NCBI RefSeq assembly: GCF_009711205.1
Contig: NZ_WMIG01000003.1
Location: 124,001-188,000, forward strand
Direction of reading: 5' to 3'
Source of the DNA: Paracoccus litorisediminis
GTDB lineage: Bacteria > Pseudomonadota > Alphaproteobacteria > Rhodobacterales > Rhodobacteraceae
DNA: 64,000 bases
Positions 17,202 through 25,638 of the stretch are shown piece after piece. Position 1 is the first letter of the stretch. Each line of letters opens with the position of its first letter. Under the pieces are notes generated by a model. That model was not told the origin of the DNA and did not search any database. It was given only the letters and a program-made list of their open reading frames with translations. Made by a program: the position numbers and the translations under genes.

Positions 17202-18152
17202 ATGCGACCATCCTGCCTGTGCCTGACCCTGGCCCTGCTTTTGACCCCCGCCACGCTGCTGGCCGACAGCGCGGTGCTGGAGGACGGCTTCGAGGGCACG
17301 GATTTCGCCCCCGAAGGCGGGCTGTATTACCGCGAGAATTTCGAACAATCCGCCGGCAGCGTCCGCTTTCAGTCCCGCATCACCCGCAGCGGACAGGGCG
17401 CGCTGGAGCTTTCGGTCAAGCCGCTTTGCGCCCCGGATGCCGAGGGTTGCAGCGAAAGGGCCGAGATCTGGGAACGCACCGCCCTGCGCGTACCCTATGA
17501 CCGGGGCGTCTGGTATGCGTTCTCGCTGCGCTTCGCCAAGCCGGTGCCCGATGACGACCACCGCTATGTCATGGCGCAGTGGAAACGAGAGATCGGCCCC
17601 GATGCGGTCGGCGATTTCAGCCCCTTCCTTGCCCTGCGCATGCGTTCTGGCGTGAATTTCGCCACCGCCGAGACGAATTTCGTCGCCCCGCCCGACGATG
17701 CCCCCCGCCCCGAAAACGGGCTGTGCCCCGAAGGCTGGACCCCGGTCTGGCTGCGGCCCGAAACCCGGCAGATGCGGATGCTGATTGCGCGCGATGCGAA
17801 CTGGACGCCCGAGGTCACGTCGGAATTCGACCATTGCACCGATCAGCTGCGGGTCAGCGGGCCGGGCATCCTGCCGGGGGCCGAGGCAGAATGGCACGAT
17901 TACGCCTTTTACACCCGCCCCGGCCCGGATGGCGACGGGCTGATGTATCTGGTCGCGGATGGGGCGCGGGTCGCCAAGGTCGAAGGCCGCATTGGCCATG
18001 ACGATACCGGGCTGGGCGCGAACCAGTATTTCAAATTCGGCCCCTACCGCGATGCGGGCGACGGGGAATGGACGCTGTATTACGACAATTTCCGCCGCGC
18101 CCCCGATTGCGAGGACGCTCTGGATGCCGGGTTGTGCGGCCTGATCAATTGA
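17202..18152 (+). CDS. Exported polysaccharide lyase-fold protein (heparin lyase I-like)
   Basis: 316 aa with an N-terminal signal peptide (MRPSCLCLTLALLLTPATLLADS). Start chosen at the ATG after GCGAGGACC rather than at an upstream ATG. The mature part shows the jelly-roll family pattern: DGFEGTDF, SGQGALELSV, RAEIWERT, WYAFSLRF, HRYVMAQWKRE, and YFKFGPYRD near the end. These fit the family of heparin-lyase-I-like proteins acting on uronate-containing glycans. A UDP-sugar-acid dehydrogenase lies next door, so trimming of the exported polymer is plausible (inference). Two Cys pairs in the mature chain suit a periplasmic protein. Stop overlaps the next gene (TTGA). Confidence 0.75.
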   Translation: MRPSCLCLTLALLLTPATLLADSAVLEDGFEGTDFAPEGGLYYRENFEQSAGSVRFQSRITRSGQGALELSVKPLCAPDAEGCSERAEIWERTALRVPYDRGVWYAFSLRFAKPVPDDDHRYVMAQWKREIGPDAVGDFSPFLALRMRSGVNFATAETNFVAPPDDAPRPENGLCPEGWTPVWLRPETRQMRMLIARDANWTPEVTSEFDHCTDQLRVSGPGILPGAEAEWHDYAFYTRPGPDGDGLMYLVADGARVAKVEGRIGHDDTGLGANQYFKFGPYRDAGDGEWTLYYDNFRRAPDCEDALDAGLCGLIN

Positions 18153-19219
18153 GAGTAGCCTTTTACGCACCGCTGAAACCGCCCGATCATCCGACCCCGT
18201 CGGGCGACCGGCAGGTGGCGCGGCTGCTGATCGCGGCGCTGACGCGGGCCGGGCATCAGGTGCAGGTCGCGTCAAAACTGCGCGCCTATCTGCCCGATCC
18301 CGGCGACGGCGCGGCGCTGTCCGGGATGATGGCCGAGGCGACAGCCGAACGCGACCGGATCGCGACGCTTTGGCAGGTTCAGGGCGCGCCGGACCTGTGG
18401 TTCTGCTACCACCCCTATTGCAAATCCCCCGACCTGATCGGCCCCGAACTGGCCCGCCGCTTTGCCCTGCCGTGGTTCAGCGCCGAGGCCTCGTTGTCCT
18501 CGCGCCGCAATGTCGGCATCTGGGCGATGACGCAGGCGGCGGTGGCCGATGCGGTGGCGGGGGCTGCGCAGAATTTCGCCATGACCCGGCGCGACCAGCA
18601 GGGCTTGCTGACATGGCTGCCCAAGGCGCGGGTGACGGCGCTGCCGCCGTTTCTGGACCTTGACGCCCTGCCCCCTGCCGCGGCGTTGAATGGCAACCGG
18701 ATCGTCACCGTCGCGATGATGCGGTCCGGCGACAAGATGGACAGCTACCGCGCCCTTGCCGCGACGCTGGCGCGGCTGGAGCATCTGGACTGGCGGCTGG
18801 CGATCGCCGGTGACGGTCCGCTGCGTGATCAGGTCAGGTCGCTGTTCCCGGCAGGCCGCGTTGACTGGCTGGGCCAGCTTTCGCCCACCGAGGTCGCGGC
18901 GCATCTGGCCCAAGGGTGCCTTTACCTGTGGCCCGGCTGCGGCGAGGCTTACGGGATGACCTATCTTGAGGCCGGGGCGGCGGGCCTGCCGGTGGTGGCA
19001 TGGGCCACGGCGGGCGTCCCCGAGGTGATGACGGATGGCGAAACCGGGCTGCTCGCCCCCGAGGGCGACACGGCGGCACTGGCCGCGCATGTCGCGCGGT
19101 TGCTGGCCGATCCGGCGCTGCGGCAGCGGTTGGGACAGGCGGCGCGGGCGCGGGTGCTGGCGCGGCATGGGTTGGACGGGGCGGCGGCGATATTGGACCG
19201 CGCGATGAGGCAGGCATGA
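18149..19219 (+). CDS. Glycosyltransferase family 4-like
   Basis: 356 aa. No ATG fits the homologous N-terminus; a TTG at 18149 overlapping the TGA of the preceding gene gives (M)RVAFYAPLKPP, the expected first beta strand. GT-B fold. The nucleotide-sugar-binding C-terminal half includes IAGDGPLRDQV, VDWLGQLSP and the GEAYGMTYLEAGAAGLPVVA motif (an E-x7-E variant). Lacks membrane segments. Transfers a sugar from a nucleotide donor to the growing glycan; donor and linkage are unknown. Middle gene of a three-gene coupled operon. Confidence 0.85.
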   Translation: MRVAFYAPLKPPDHPTPSGDRQVARLLIAALTRAGHQVQVASKLRAYLPDPGDGAALSGMMAEATAERDRIATLWQVQGAPDLWFCYHPYCKSPDLIGPELARRFALPWFSAEASLSSRRNVGIWAMTQAAVADAVAGAAQNFAMTRRDQQGLLTWLPKARVTALPPFLDLDALPPAAALNGNRIVTVAMMRSGDKMDSYRALAATLARLEHLDWRLAIAGDGPLRDQVRSLFPAGRVDWLGQLSPTEVAAHLAQGCLYLWPGCGEAYGMTYLEAGAAGLPVVAWATAGVPEVMTDGETGLLAPEGDTAALAAHVARLLADPALRQRLGQAARARVLARHGLDGAAAILDRAMRQA

Positions 19220-19965
19220 GCAAGGCAAGAACCATGGCCGCGCAGGCCTTGGCGCTGCGGGCGGATCAGGGGCAACCGCTGGCGCTGTGGTGGCGCGATG
19301 ACGATGCGGTGCAGCCCTCGGAACCGCTGGACCGGCTGTTGCAGATGACCGCAGAAGCGGGCGCGGACCTGACTTTGGCGGTCATTCCCGCGCCATGGGA
19401 CGGGCCGCGAACCGGCAGGGCGCTGGCCGCGCGTCTGGACGATCAGCCGCATGTCCGGGTCGCCGTGCATGGCTGGTCGCATCAGAACCACGCAGCCCCC
19501 GGCGCAAAAAGTCAGGAGCTTGCCGCCCACCGCCCCTTGCCGCAGATGCGCGACCAGTTGCGCGACGGGCTGGCCTTGCTGCAGGATTTGCACGGCCCGC
19601 GCGCTCTGCCGCTGCTGGTGCCGCCATGGAACCGGATCGCCCCCGATCTGCTGCCGCATCTGGCGCGGGACGGATTTGCGGCACTGTCGACCTTTGGCCC
19701 CGAAACACCGGTGCCGGGGCTGGCCATCGTCAACACCCAGCTTGATGTGATCGATTGGCATGGCGGACGCAGCCTGCGCGATCCTGATGCGCTATGGCGT
19801 GATCTGGCCCAACTGGCCGGATCGGGGCGCGCTCATGTCGGGCTGCTTACGCATCATCTGGTCCATGACGCGGCGATCTGGGATTTTCTGCAGGACGTCA
19901 TCGCGCTGGCCGCGCAGAATGGCGGCCAATGGCGCAGCGTCGCGGATCTGATGGAAAAGCCTTAG
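19216..19965 (+). CDS. Polysaccharide deacetylase-like protein (NodB fold)
   Basis: 249 aa with no signal peptide, so apparently cytoplasmic. LALWWRDDDAV supplies the Asp pair of a NodB-type metal site and VAVHGWSHQNH the His-x3-His. LPLLVPPWNRI matches the RxPxG/PPWN region of the PPWN-type subfamily, and the C-terminus has HVGLLTHHLVHD. These fit a metal-dependent deacetylase removing acetyl from an amino sugar. A cytoplasmic location would imply action on a nucleotide sugar or lipid-linked intermediate. ATG overlaps the preceding stop by 4 bp. The stop overlaps the convergent gene by 4 bp. Confidence 0.75.
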   Translation: MSKARTMAAQALALRADQGQPLALWWRDDDAVQPSEPLDRLLQMTAEAGADLTLAVIPAPWDGPRTGRALAARLDDQPHVRVAVHGWSHQNHAAPGAKSQELAAHRPLPQMRDQLRDGLALLQDLHGPRALPLLVPPWNRIAPDLLPHLARDGFAALSTFGPETPVPGLAIVNTQLDVIDWHGGRSLRDPDALWRDLAQLAGSGRAHVGLLTHHLVHDAAIWDFLQDVIALAAQNGGQWRSVADLMEKP

Positions 19966-20471
19966 CTGGTGCTGGGATGCGGCTTGCTGTCGGCCAGCTG
20001 CGCCCCCAGCGAACGGATGACGCCTTCGCTGCTTTTGCGGCACGAGGTCATCAGCTGCATGAAACAGCTGCTGTTAATGCACAGCACCTCAACGGGCGTC
20101 AGCGCCGTCACCGTGGCCCGGCGCGGCAGGTCGTTCAGCATCGAGGACTGGCCGACAATCGCCACGCCTTCCTCGGAGCCGGTGCGGATTTCATGGCTGT
20201 CGTCGGACAGTTCATGGACATCGACCTTGCCCGACAGGATGACATAGGCGCCCGAGCTGGGCTCGCTTTGGTGGAACAGCACCTCACCCGGCTCGAAGCT
20301 TTCGCGCGACGAGGCAAAGCACAGCACTTTCAACCGGCATGGATCGACACCGGCGAACAGCGGAAGCTTCCGCAACAGGGCGACTTCATCCTCGAGCAGC
20401 ATCATGGCCTCATTCAACGTGGATGCCCTTCGATATTGCACCGTTCGTACCATTCCGGCAACGGGGCTCAT
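19962..20471 (-). CDS. Lone cyclic-nucleotide-binding-domain protein
   Basis: 169 aa. Residues 33-150 form a cNMP-binding (Crp-like) beta-roll: LRKLPLFAGVDPCRLKVL, PGEVLFHQSEPSSGAYVILSG, and a phosphate-binding-cassette-like stretch GQSSMLNDLPRRATVTA. There is no helix-turn-helix after the domain, so it cannot act as an ordinary Crp/Fnr repressor. It may instead sense cAMP or c-di-GMP and bind the ABC-like protein whose stop it overlaps by 4 bp. Last gene of the nine-gene operon. Confidence 0.8.
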   Translation of the reverse strand: MSPVAGMVRTVQYRRASTLNEAMMLLEDEVALLRKLPLFAGVDPCRLKVLCFASSRESFEPGEVLFHQSEPSSGAYVILSGKVDVHELSDDSHEIRTGSEEGVAIVGQSSMLNDLPRRATVTALTPVEVLCINSSCFMQLMTSCRKSSEGVIRSLGAQLADSKPHPSTS

Positions 20472-23176
20472 TCTCCGGCTTTAAGTTCGGTGACGACCTG
20501 TTGCACAAGACGCCCTTTCGCGAACTCTGCCGTCTTACTGAAATGGTGGGCGAAGGCCGGATTTGCAAGCACCCAGACCACCCCGGCGGGCTGCGGCTGG
20601 GCCGCCAGAAAGCCCAGAATGTTGCCGATGATGCGTTCCTGAAACGCCGGATCGATCCCGCCCAGAGGTTCGTTGAAGACATAGAAATCGGACCGGCGCA
20701 GCAATGTCCGGGCCAGTGCCAGCCTTTGACGCTGCAGCAGGCTTAACCTGCGCCCGCCCGCGCCCACGTCATAACCCAGCCCCAGCGACAGCACGTCGTC
20801 GCTGAAGGCACGGTTGCCCTTCATCGTCTCGCGCAGCACGCCGCGCACGGTGTCGATGATCCGGTCCTCGGCCCGACCGACGCGGCGGTTGATCTTGCCA
20901 AACAGCACGTTCTGCAGGATCGAGGCGCGCTGCATATAGGCGTCGGGATCATAGGGTTGCAGGTGGTCGCGCAGATCCTCGGGCATGCGCTCGGCCAGCA
21001 CCTTGCGACCCTTGACCAGCAGCGCGCGCAGGTCATCGTCCAGCAGGCTGAAACGGTATTTCGGCTCGATATAGAACATGGCCAGCCGGATCAGCCGGAT
21101 GCGCTGCTCCAGCGTCGCCTTGCCGATGCCGCCGGGCTGGTAATGGGTCAGGATATGCTCGAATTCGGGCATTTCCTCGGGGGTCATGTAGGTCAGCCAT
21201 TGCAGCAGGTCGGGATTGTCGGCCAGCCCGCCGAACAGGTCCAGCGTCACCCGCGCGAAACGCCAGCCCAGATCGAACAGCCGATGCGCAAGGCCCAACT
21301 CCATCAGCACATCGCGGAAGAACGGATGGGTGACGATGGCGTTGATCGAGGCATCGCGGTCGGTCGGAATGCCGAAAAGCAGGTTTTCCGAAATCGTTGC
21401 CTCGGCATTGTAGCCGTCGGGATCAAAGGGCAGAATTGCCCCGGTCAGGTTCTGCGCGGCCAGCCTTTCGCGCAGCTTGCGGCGCATTTCAAGCACCGGC
21501 TGTTCGATCTGCGGCACCAGAGTCGAATTGACCGGCGCATGGACGGCAAAGCTGATGACATCGCTGGACAGGCCCACCACCTCAAGGACCTCATGGATCG
21601 CGCCCAGCAGGTCGCCATCCTCGCGGCCGGGCTGGATGGCGTTGTAATCGATCCAGTCGGTATCCTTGTCCAGCAGCGGATTACCGGCCAGACGGGCCTC
21701 GTGCCAGCGCCATTCCCGGTCGGCGCGCAGCTCGGGCGGCTCATCCTCGGGCGGGTCGCCGGGGCGGCGGCGCAGGGCATAGGTCACGTTTTCCAGAACC
21801 GTCCCGCCCAGCAGATGGATCGCCGGACCGGCATAGCCGATGGCGCGGCCGGTGACCCGTTCCGGCAGCTGCGCCAGATCGCGCCCGCCCAGCGTCACCC
21901 GCCCCATCGAAGGCGGCATCACCCCGGCCAGCACATCCCCGACCAGCGGCGCCCCGCCCGAGGCATCGCCGATCACCGCCAGCGTCTCGCCGGGGGCCAC
22001 CTCAAGCGAGACATCCTCAAGCAGCGGCGTGCCCAGATCATTGCGCAGGGACAGGCGATGCAGCGCCAGCGGGCCCAGCACGTCGGGCGGGACCTCGGCA
22101 TCAAGATCGTGGCGGGCGGGATCAAGCAGCCCTTCGGCCTCGAATTGCTCGATGACCTGTTCGTATTTCACCTGCATGTCCTGCCGCGCCAGATCCCAGT
22201 CGATCAGCTCTTTCAGCGGTCCCGGCAATTCCTTGTAGGCGTTGATCACGGCAATCAGCTGGCCCACGTCCAGCGTGCCCTTGATCGTCAGGTATCCGCC
22301 GATGGAATAGAACAGAAAGGGCGTCATCTGCGCGATGAAGTTGTTGAGGAACTTCACCAGGAATTTCCACTGGTAGATGTCGTAGCGGATGCGAAAGATC
22401 CGACCCAGACGGGCGACGATATCGGCCCTTTCCCAGTTTGTCGTGTCATTGCTGTGGATGGTCTGGATGCCATCGACGATCTCGGCCACGCGGCCGGCCA
22501 GTTCGCGGGCGGTGATCTGGCGCTGGCGGCCCAGCACGATCAGCCGTCGCCGCATGCGCGGGATGATCGCGACCTGCACCGCCGCCATGGCTGCCGCGAC
22601 CATACCCAGCCAGAAATGCTGCATGAAGATGAAGAACATCGCCGTCAGCGCCTGCCCGCCCAGCAGCGCGGGCTGGGTAAAGGCATCGGCGGCGAAACCG
22701 CCCAAGGGCTCGATTTCGTCCTTGACCAGACTGGCGATCTCGCCCGACTTGGCCTGCCGGAAGCGCTGGGGCGGAAAGCGCAGCACGCGGTCGACCAGCT
22801 CATAGCGGGTGCGGCGCAGCAGGCGTTCGCCAAGGCGGCCTTTCTGGACGTTGATGTAGAACTTGAACAGCCCGTTGACGATGACCAGCGCCAGAAAGGT
22901 CAGGCTGAGCGCCAGCAGCAGTTGCAGCCGTTCAAGCTGGATGCCTTCGGTCAGGGTGACATGGCCGAAATAGGGCAGGTCGAAGCCGATCTGCATGAAG
23001 GGCTGGGTGTCGCCGGGATTGGTGAAGCCCTGCCCCTGGATGGGGCGGTTCACGATCTGCTTGGGCAGATCGAAGGCCATGTAGAACGGGATCATCGAAA
23101 CCGCGATGACGAGCACGATGAAGATCTGCTCGCGCCGTGTATGCATCCAGATATATCTGAAGATGTTTGGTTCCAT
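20468..23176 (-). CDS. ABC-exporter-like membrane protein with degenerate, internally duplicated ATPase domain
   Basis: 902 aa. Residues 1-330 are an exporter-type TMD with helices at about 18-35, 83-105, 165-205 and 275-310. The NBD starts near 370 but its motifs are broken. Walker A reads GDASGGAPL (403-411), lacking the Gly-Lys-Ser/Thr core. The Q-loop reads GYAGPAIHLLGG. The signature is LSLLQRQRL (811-819), Walker B is YVFNEPLGGIDP with Asn for Asp, and the H-loop His is replaced (LANPA). About 360 residues separate Q-loop and signature, against roughly 50 normally. This insertion contains two copies of a PxDPDxYxxxAxIxxNxLFG segment (near 583-602 and 741-760). ATP hydrolysis is therefore doubtful. 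Coupled to glycosyltransferases and the cNMP protein. Confidence 0.8.
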   Translation of the reverse strand: MEPNIFRYIWMHTRREQIFIVLVIAVSMIPFYMAFDLPKQIVNRPIQGQGFTNPGDTQPFMQIGFDLPYFGHVTLTEGIQLERLQLLLALSLTFLALVIVNGLFKFYINVQKGRLGERLLRRTRYELVDRVLRFPPQRFRQAKSGEIASLVKDEIEPLGGFAADAFTQPALLGGQALTAMFFIFMQHFWLGMVAAAMAAVQVAIIPRMRRRLIVLGRQRQITARELAGRVAEIVDGIQTIHSNDTTNWERADIVARLGRIFRIRYDIYQWKFLVKFLNNFIAQMTPFLFYSIGGYLTIKGTLDVGQLIAVINAYKELPGPLKELIDWDLARQDMQVKYEQVIEQFEAEGLLDPARHDLDAEVPPDVLGPLALHRLSLRNDLGTPLLEDVSLEVAPGETLAVIGDASGGAPLVGDVLAGVMPPSMGRVTLGGRDLAQLPERVTGRAIGYAGPAIHLLGGTVLENVTYALRRRPGDPPEDEPPELRADREWRWHEARLAGNPLLDKDTDWIDYNAIQPGREDGDLLGAIHEVLEVVGLSSDVISFAVHAPVNSTLVPQIEQPVLEMRRKLRERLAAQNLTGAILPFDPDGYNAEATISENLLFGIPTDRDASINAIVTHPFFRDVLMELGLAHRLFDLGWRFARVTLDLFGGLADNPDLLQWLTYMTPEEMPEFEHILTHYQPGGIGKATLEQRIRLIRLAMFYIEPKYRFSLLDDDLRALLVKGRKVLAERMPEDLRDHLQPYDPDAYMQRASILQNVLFGKINRRVGRAEDRIIDTVRGVLRETMKGNRAFSDDVLSLGLGYDVGAGGRRLSLLQRQRLALARTLLRRSDFYVFNEPLGGIDPAFQERIIGNILGFLAAQPQPAGVVWVLANPAFAHHFSKTAEFAKGRLVQQVVTELKAGE

Positions 23177-23182
23177 CGGCGG

Positions 23183-24346
23183 TCAGCTCACTTCCGTCAG
23201 GCGGTGATCGGCCAGATGATACAGGATGTCGGCAGTCCGCCCCGCCCCGTCAAGGTCAAGCCCCTGACGACTTGGCACAGGCGCGGCCAGCGCCTGCCTG
23301 ATCGCGGCGGCCAGTGACGGACCGTCCAGCGCGGATTCCGGCAGAATATCGGCCCAGCCCTTGGCGGCAAGGCGGGTGGCGCGGGTGGTCTGTTCGGTCT
23401 CGCCCCCGGTGGCGAAGGGGATCAGGATGGCGCGGCAACCGGCCTGCAGCACGTCGCAGACGGTGTTATAGCCCGCCTGCGACACCGACAGCCGCGACGC
23501 CGCCAGCAGCGCCGCGAAATCCGGGCGGAAGGTTTCGACCAGAAGCCGCCCTTGCGGCAGGGCATTGAGCCCCGCCGCAAGGGCCTGCCGCGGCCCCGCG
23601 GGCAGGTTCGGTCCGGTGATCAGGCAAAGGCGCAGGTCCGGCAGTTCCGCCGCGGCGGCAAGCGCGGCAGTGGCCAGCCCCTCGCCCACCGCGCCGCCGC
23701 CCGCCGACAGCACCACGTCGAAGCCCTGCGCGGCGGGGCGGGGAGCAGGTGGCGCGACCAGTCCGGTATGGACCACCCGATCCGCAATCCGGTCGGCCAG
23801 CGGAAAGGTATCGCCCAGCCGCGCAAAGGCCGGATCGCCATGGACCAGCACGCGGTCGTAATGGGCCAGCACCAGATCCACGGTTTCGGCATCGCGGCCG
23901 GGCTTGGTCTTTTCCTGCAGGATGTCGCGCAGCGAGCAGCACAGGATCGGTTTGGGCCGCATTACCGCGATGGCCTCAAGCAGCGGCAGCAATTCGAAAC
24001 GCATCTGCCGGCGGCCGAAGGGAAAGGCCTCGGTGATGACGATATCGGGGGCGGCGCGGTGCAGGGTGGCCAGCAGCAAGTCGCGGCGGCGGTCCAGAAG
24101 TTCCGGCGTCGCGGGGTCGCCATGGGCATCGGCAAGGCCCGAGAAGCCCTCGCCCGCGGTTTGCAGCGCGGGCAGCGCGATATGGTCCAGCCCGGGCGGC
24201 GGGAAACCCGTCACCGGCAGACCGCCCGTCACCAGCGTCACCCTTGCCCCCCGCGCGATCAGCGCCTGCGCGATGCGGCTGGCGCGGGCCAGATGGCCGA
24301 TCCCCAGCAAATGCTGGACATAGAACAGGATGCGCGGCGCGGTCAT
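23183..24346 (-). CDS. MurG-like (GT-B) glycosyltransferase
   Basis: 387 aa from the ATG (MTAPRILFYVQHLLGIGHLA) that overlaps the stop of the GT4 gene by 4 bp. GIGHLARASRIAQAL is the Gly-rich loop plus His seen in MurG/family-28-type enzymes. The C-terminal half has DVVLSAGGGAVGEGL, a later ITGPN, SRLSVSQAGYNTVCDVLQAG and FATGGETEQTTRA, where the Gln pair contacts the donor in MurG. No signal or membrane segment. It is a paralogue of the other GT-B gene two positions upstream. Donor and acceptor are unknown. Confidence 0.85.
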   Translation of the reverse strand: MTAPRILFYVQHLLGIGHLARASRIAQALIARGARVTLVTGGLPVTGFPPPGLDHIALPALQTAGEGFSGLADAHGDPATPELLDRRRDLLLATLHRAAPDIVITEAFPFGRRQMRFELLPLLEAIAVMRPKPILCCSLRDILQEKTKPGRDAETVDLVLAHYDRVLVHGDPAFARLGDTFPLADRIADRVVHTGLVAPPAPRPAAQGFDVVLSAGGGAVGEGLATAALAAAAELPDLRLCLITGPNLPAGPRQALAAGLNALPQGRLLVETFRPDFAALLAASRLSVSQAGYNTVCDVLQAGCRAILIPFATGGETEQTTRATRLAAKGWADILPESALDGPSLAAAIRQALAAPVPSRQGLDLDGAGRTADILYHLADHRLTEVS

Positions 24347-25638
24347 GGCTGGTCCCTCCAGCTTTGGCGGAACAGTCGCGTCAGGTCCGAAATGCTGGCG
24401 GCAAAGTCGAATTCCTCGCGCGCCAGCCGCATCGCGCCTTCGCCCAGACGGTCGCGCAGAGCGGGATCGGTGATGGCACGCTGCAGCGCCACGGCCAGCG
24501 CCTGCGGGTCGTCGGGGGGGACCAGCAGACCGGTCTGGCCCTCGCGCAGGAATTCGGGAATGCCCGAAAGCGTGGTCGCGATGCAACAAAGGCGCTGGCT
24601 GGCGGCCTCGACAATGACGTTGGGCAACCCGTCGCGGTCGCCATCGGGGGTGATGCGGCTGGCCAGCACGAACAGGTCGGCCCGGCGATAGGCGTCCAGC
24701 ACCTGCCGCTGGTCCAGCGCGCCGCGCCAGTCGATGCGCGCGGCAATGTCCAGCCGCGCCGCCTGCGCCCGCAGACGCGGCAATTCCCCACCGCCGCCGA
24801 CATGGGTCAGGTGCCAGTTCAGGTTTTTCGGCAGCAAGGCCAGCGCGTCCAGCAACACGCCGAAGCCCTTTTTCGGGACAGCGCGACCGATGGTCAGCAG
24901 ACGCACCGGATCGTCGGGGCTTCTGCCATCGCGGGGCGGACGCATCAGGTCAGGGGTGGGAAAGCGCGCGTGGTCCAAGCCGTGATAGGACAGATGCACC
25001 GCTGCGCCGGGCGCAAGCCCCGCCAGATGATCGCGCCCGGTCGCGGTGCAGGTGACGGTCCAGTCGGCATCGCGCATCTTCTCGGCCAGTTCCCAATCGG
25101 GCGAGGTCCAGATGTCCTTGGCATGGGCCGAGACGGTAAAGCTTTGCCCGAGGATCGCCGCGCCGTAGCGCGTGACCGAGGCCGGGGTATGGGCGAAATG
25201 CGCGTGCAGCCAGACCGGCCCTTGCGGCATTTCCGCGGCCATGACCAACGCCTGCCCGAAACGGCGGACCCGGTTCGGGGTCGGATCGCGCAGCAGATCG
25301 CGCAGGAACAAGCCTCCGGCCCGCCAGAAGCCGCGCCGGGGCAGGCAGGCACCCAGCCCGCGCAGCACCCGCATCGGTTCCTGATACAGGTATTCGGGCA
25401 GGTAGCTGACCTTGGCGCGGATCTCGTCATGGACGGGATGGCGGCTTGTGTCGGTCGGATGGCGCAGGGACACGATCCGCAGCCGCAGCCCGGCGCGTTC
25501 CAGCCCCAGCAATTCCTGGGCGATGAAGGTCTCGGACAGGCGCGGATAGCCTTTGACGACCACGACCAGCAGGGGATCTTGTGCGACGCTCAGGATTGCA
25601 CCGCGCGCAAGGCGGGCTGGCGCGGTGCCATCAGCCAT
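24343..25638 (-). CDS. Glycosyltransferase family 4 (GT-B)
   Basis: 431 aa. The N-terminal half contains VVVVKGYPRLSETFIAQELL, a common GT4 opening. The C-terminal donor domain has LLTIGRAVPKKGFGVLLDAL, HLTHVGGGGELPRL, and FVLASRITPDGDRDGLPNVI followed by an EAAS motif. The annotated ATG overlaps the upstream gene by 49 bp. A shorter start just downstream would need a CTG, so the exact start is uncertain. Neighbour genes on both sides are MurG-like transferases, making a three-enzyme glycan assembly block. Confidence 0.85.
   Translation of the reverse strand: MADGTAPARLARGAILSVAQDPLLVVVVKGYPRLSETFIAQELLGLERAGLRLRIVSLRHPTDTSRHPVHDEIRAKVSYLPEYLYQEPMRVLRGLGACLPRRGFWRAGGLFLRDLLRDPTPNRVRRFGQALVMAAEMPQGPVWLHAHFAHTPASVTRYGAAILGQSFTVSAHAKDIWTSPDWELAEKMRDADWTVTCTATGRDHLAGLAPGAAVHLSYHGLDHARFPTPDLMRPPRDGRSPDDPVRLLTIGRAVPKKGFGVLLDALALLPKNLNWHLTHVGGGGELPRLRAQAARLDIAARIDWRGALDQRQVLDAYRRADLFVLASRITPDGDRDGLPNVIVEAASQRLCCIATTLSGIPEFLREGQTGLLVPPDDPQALAVALQRAITDPALRDRLGEGAMRLAREEFDFAASISDLTRLFRQSWRDQP

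Noticed and set aside
20957..23317. 786-codon plus-strand open frame opposite the ABC-like gene
   Set aside because: Gln/His/Arg-rich translation with no domain; the minus frame shows membrane helices and recognisable ABC remnants and is coupled to both neighbours.
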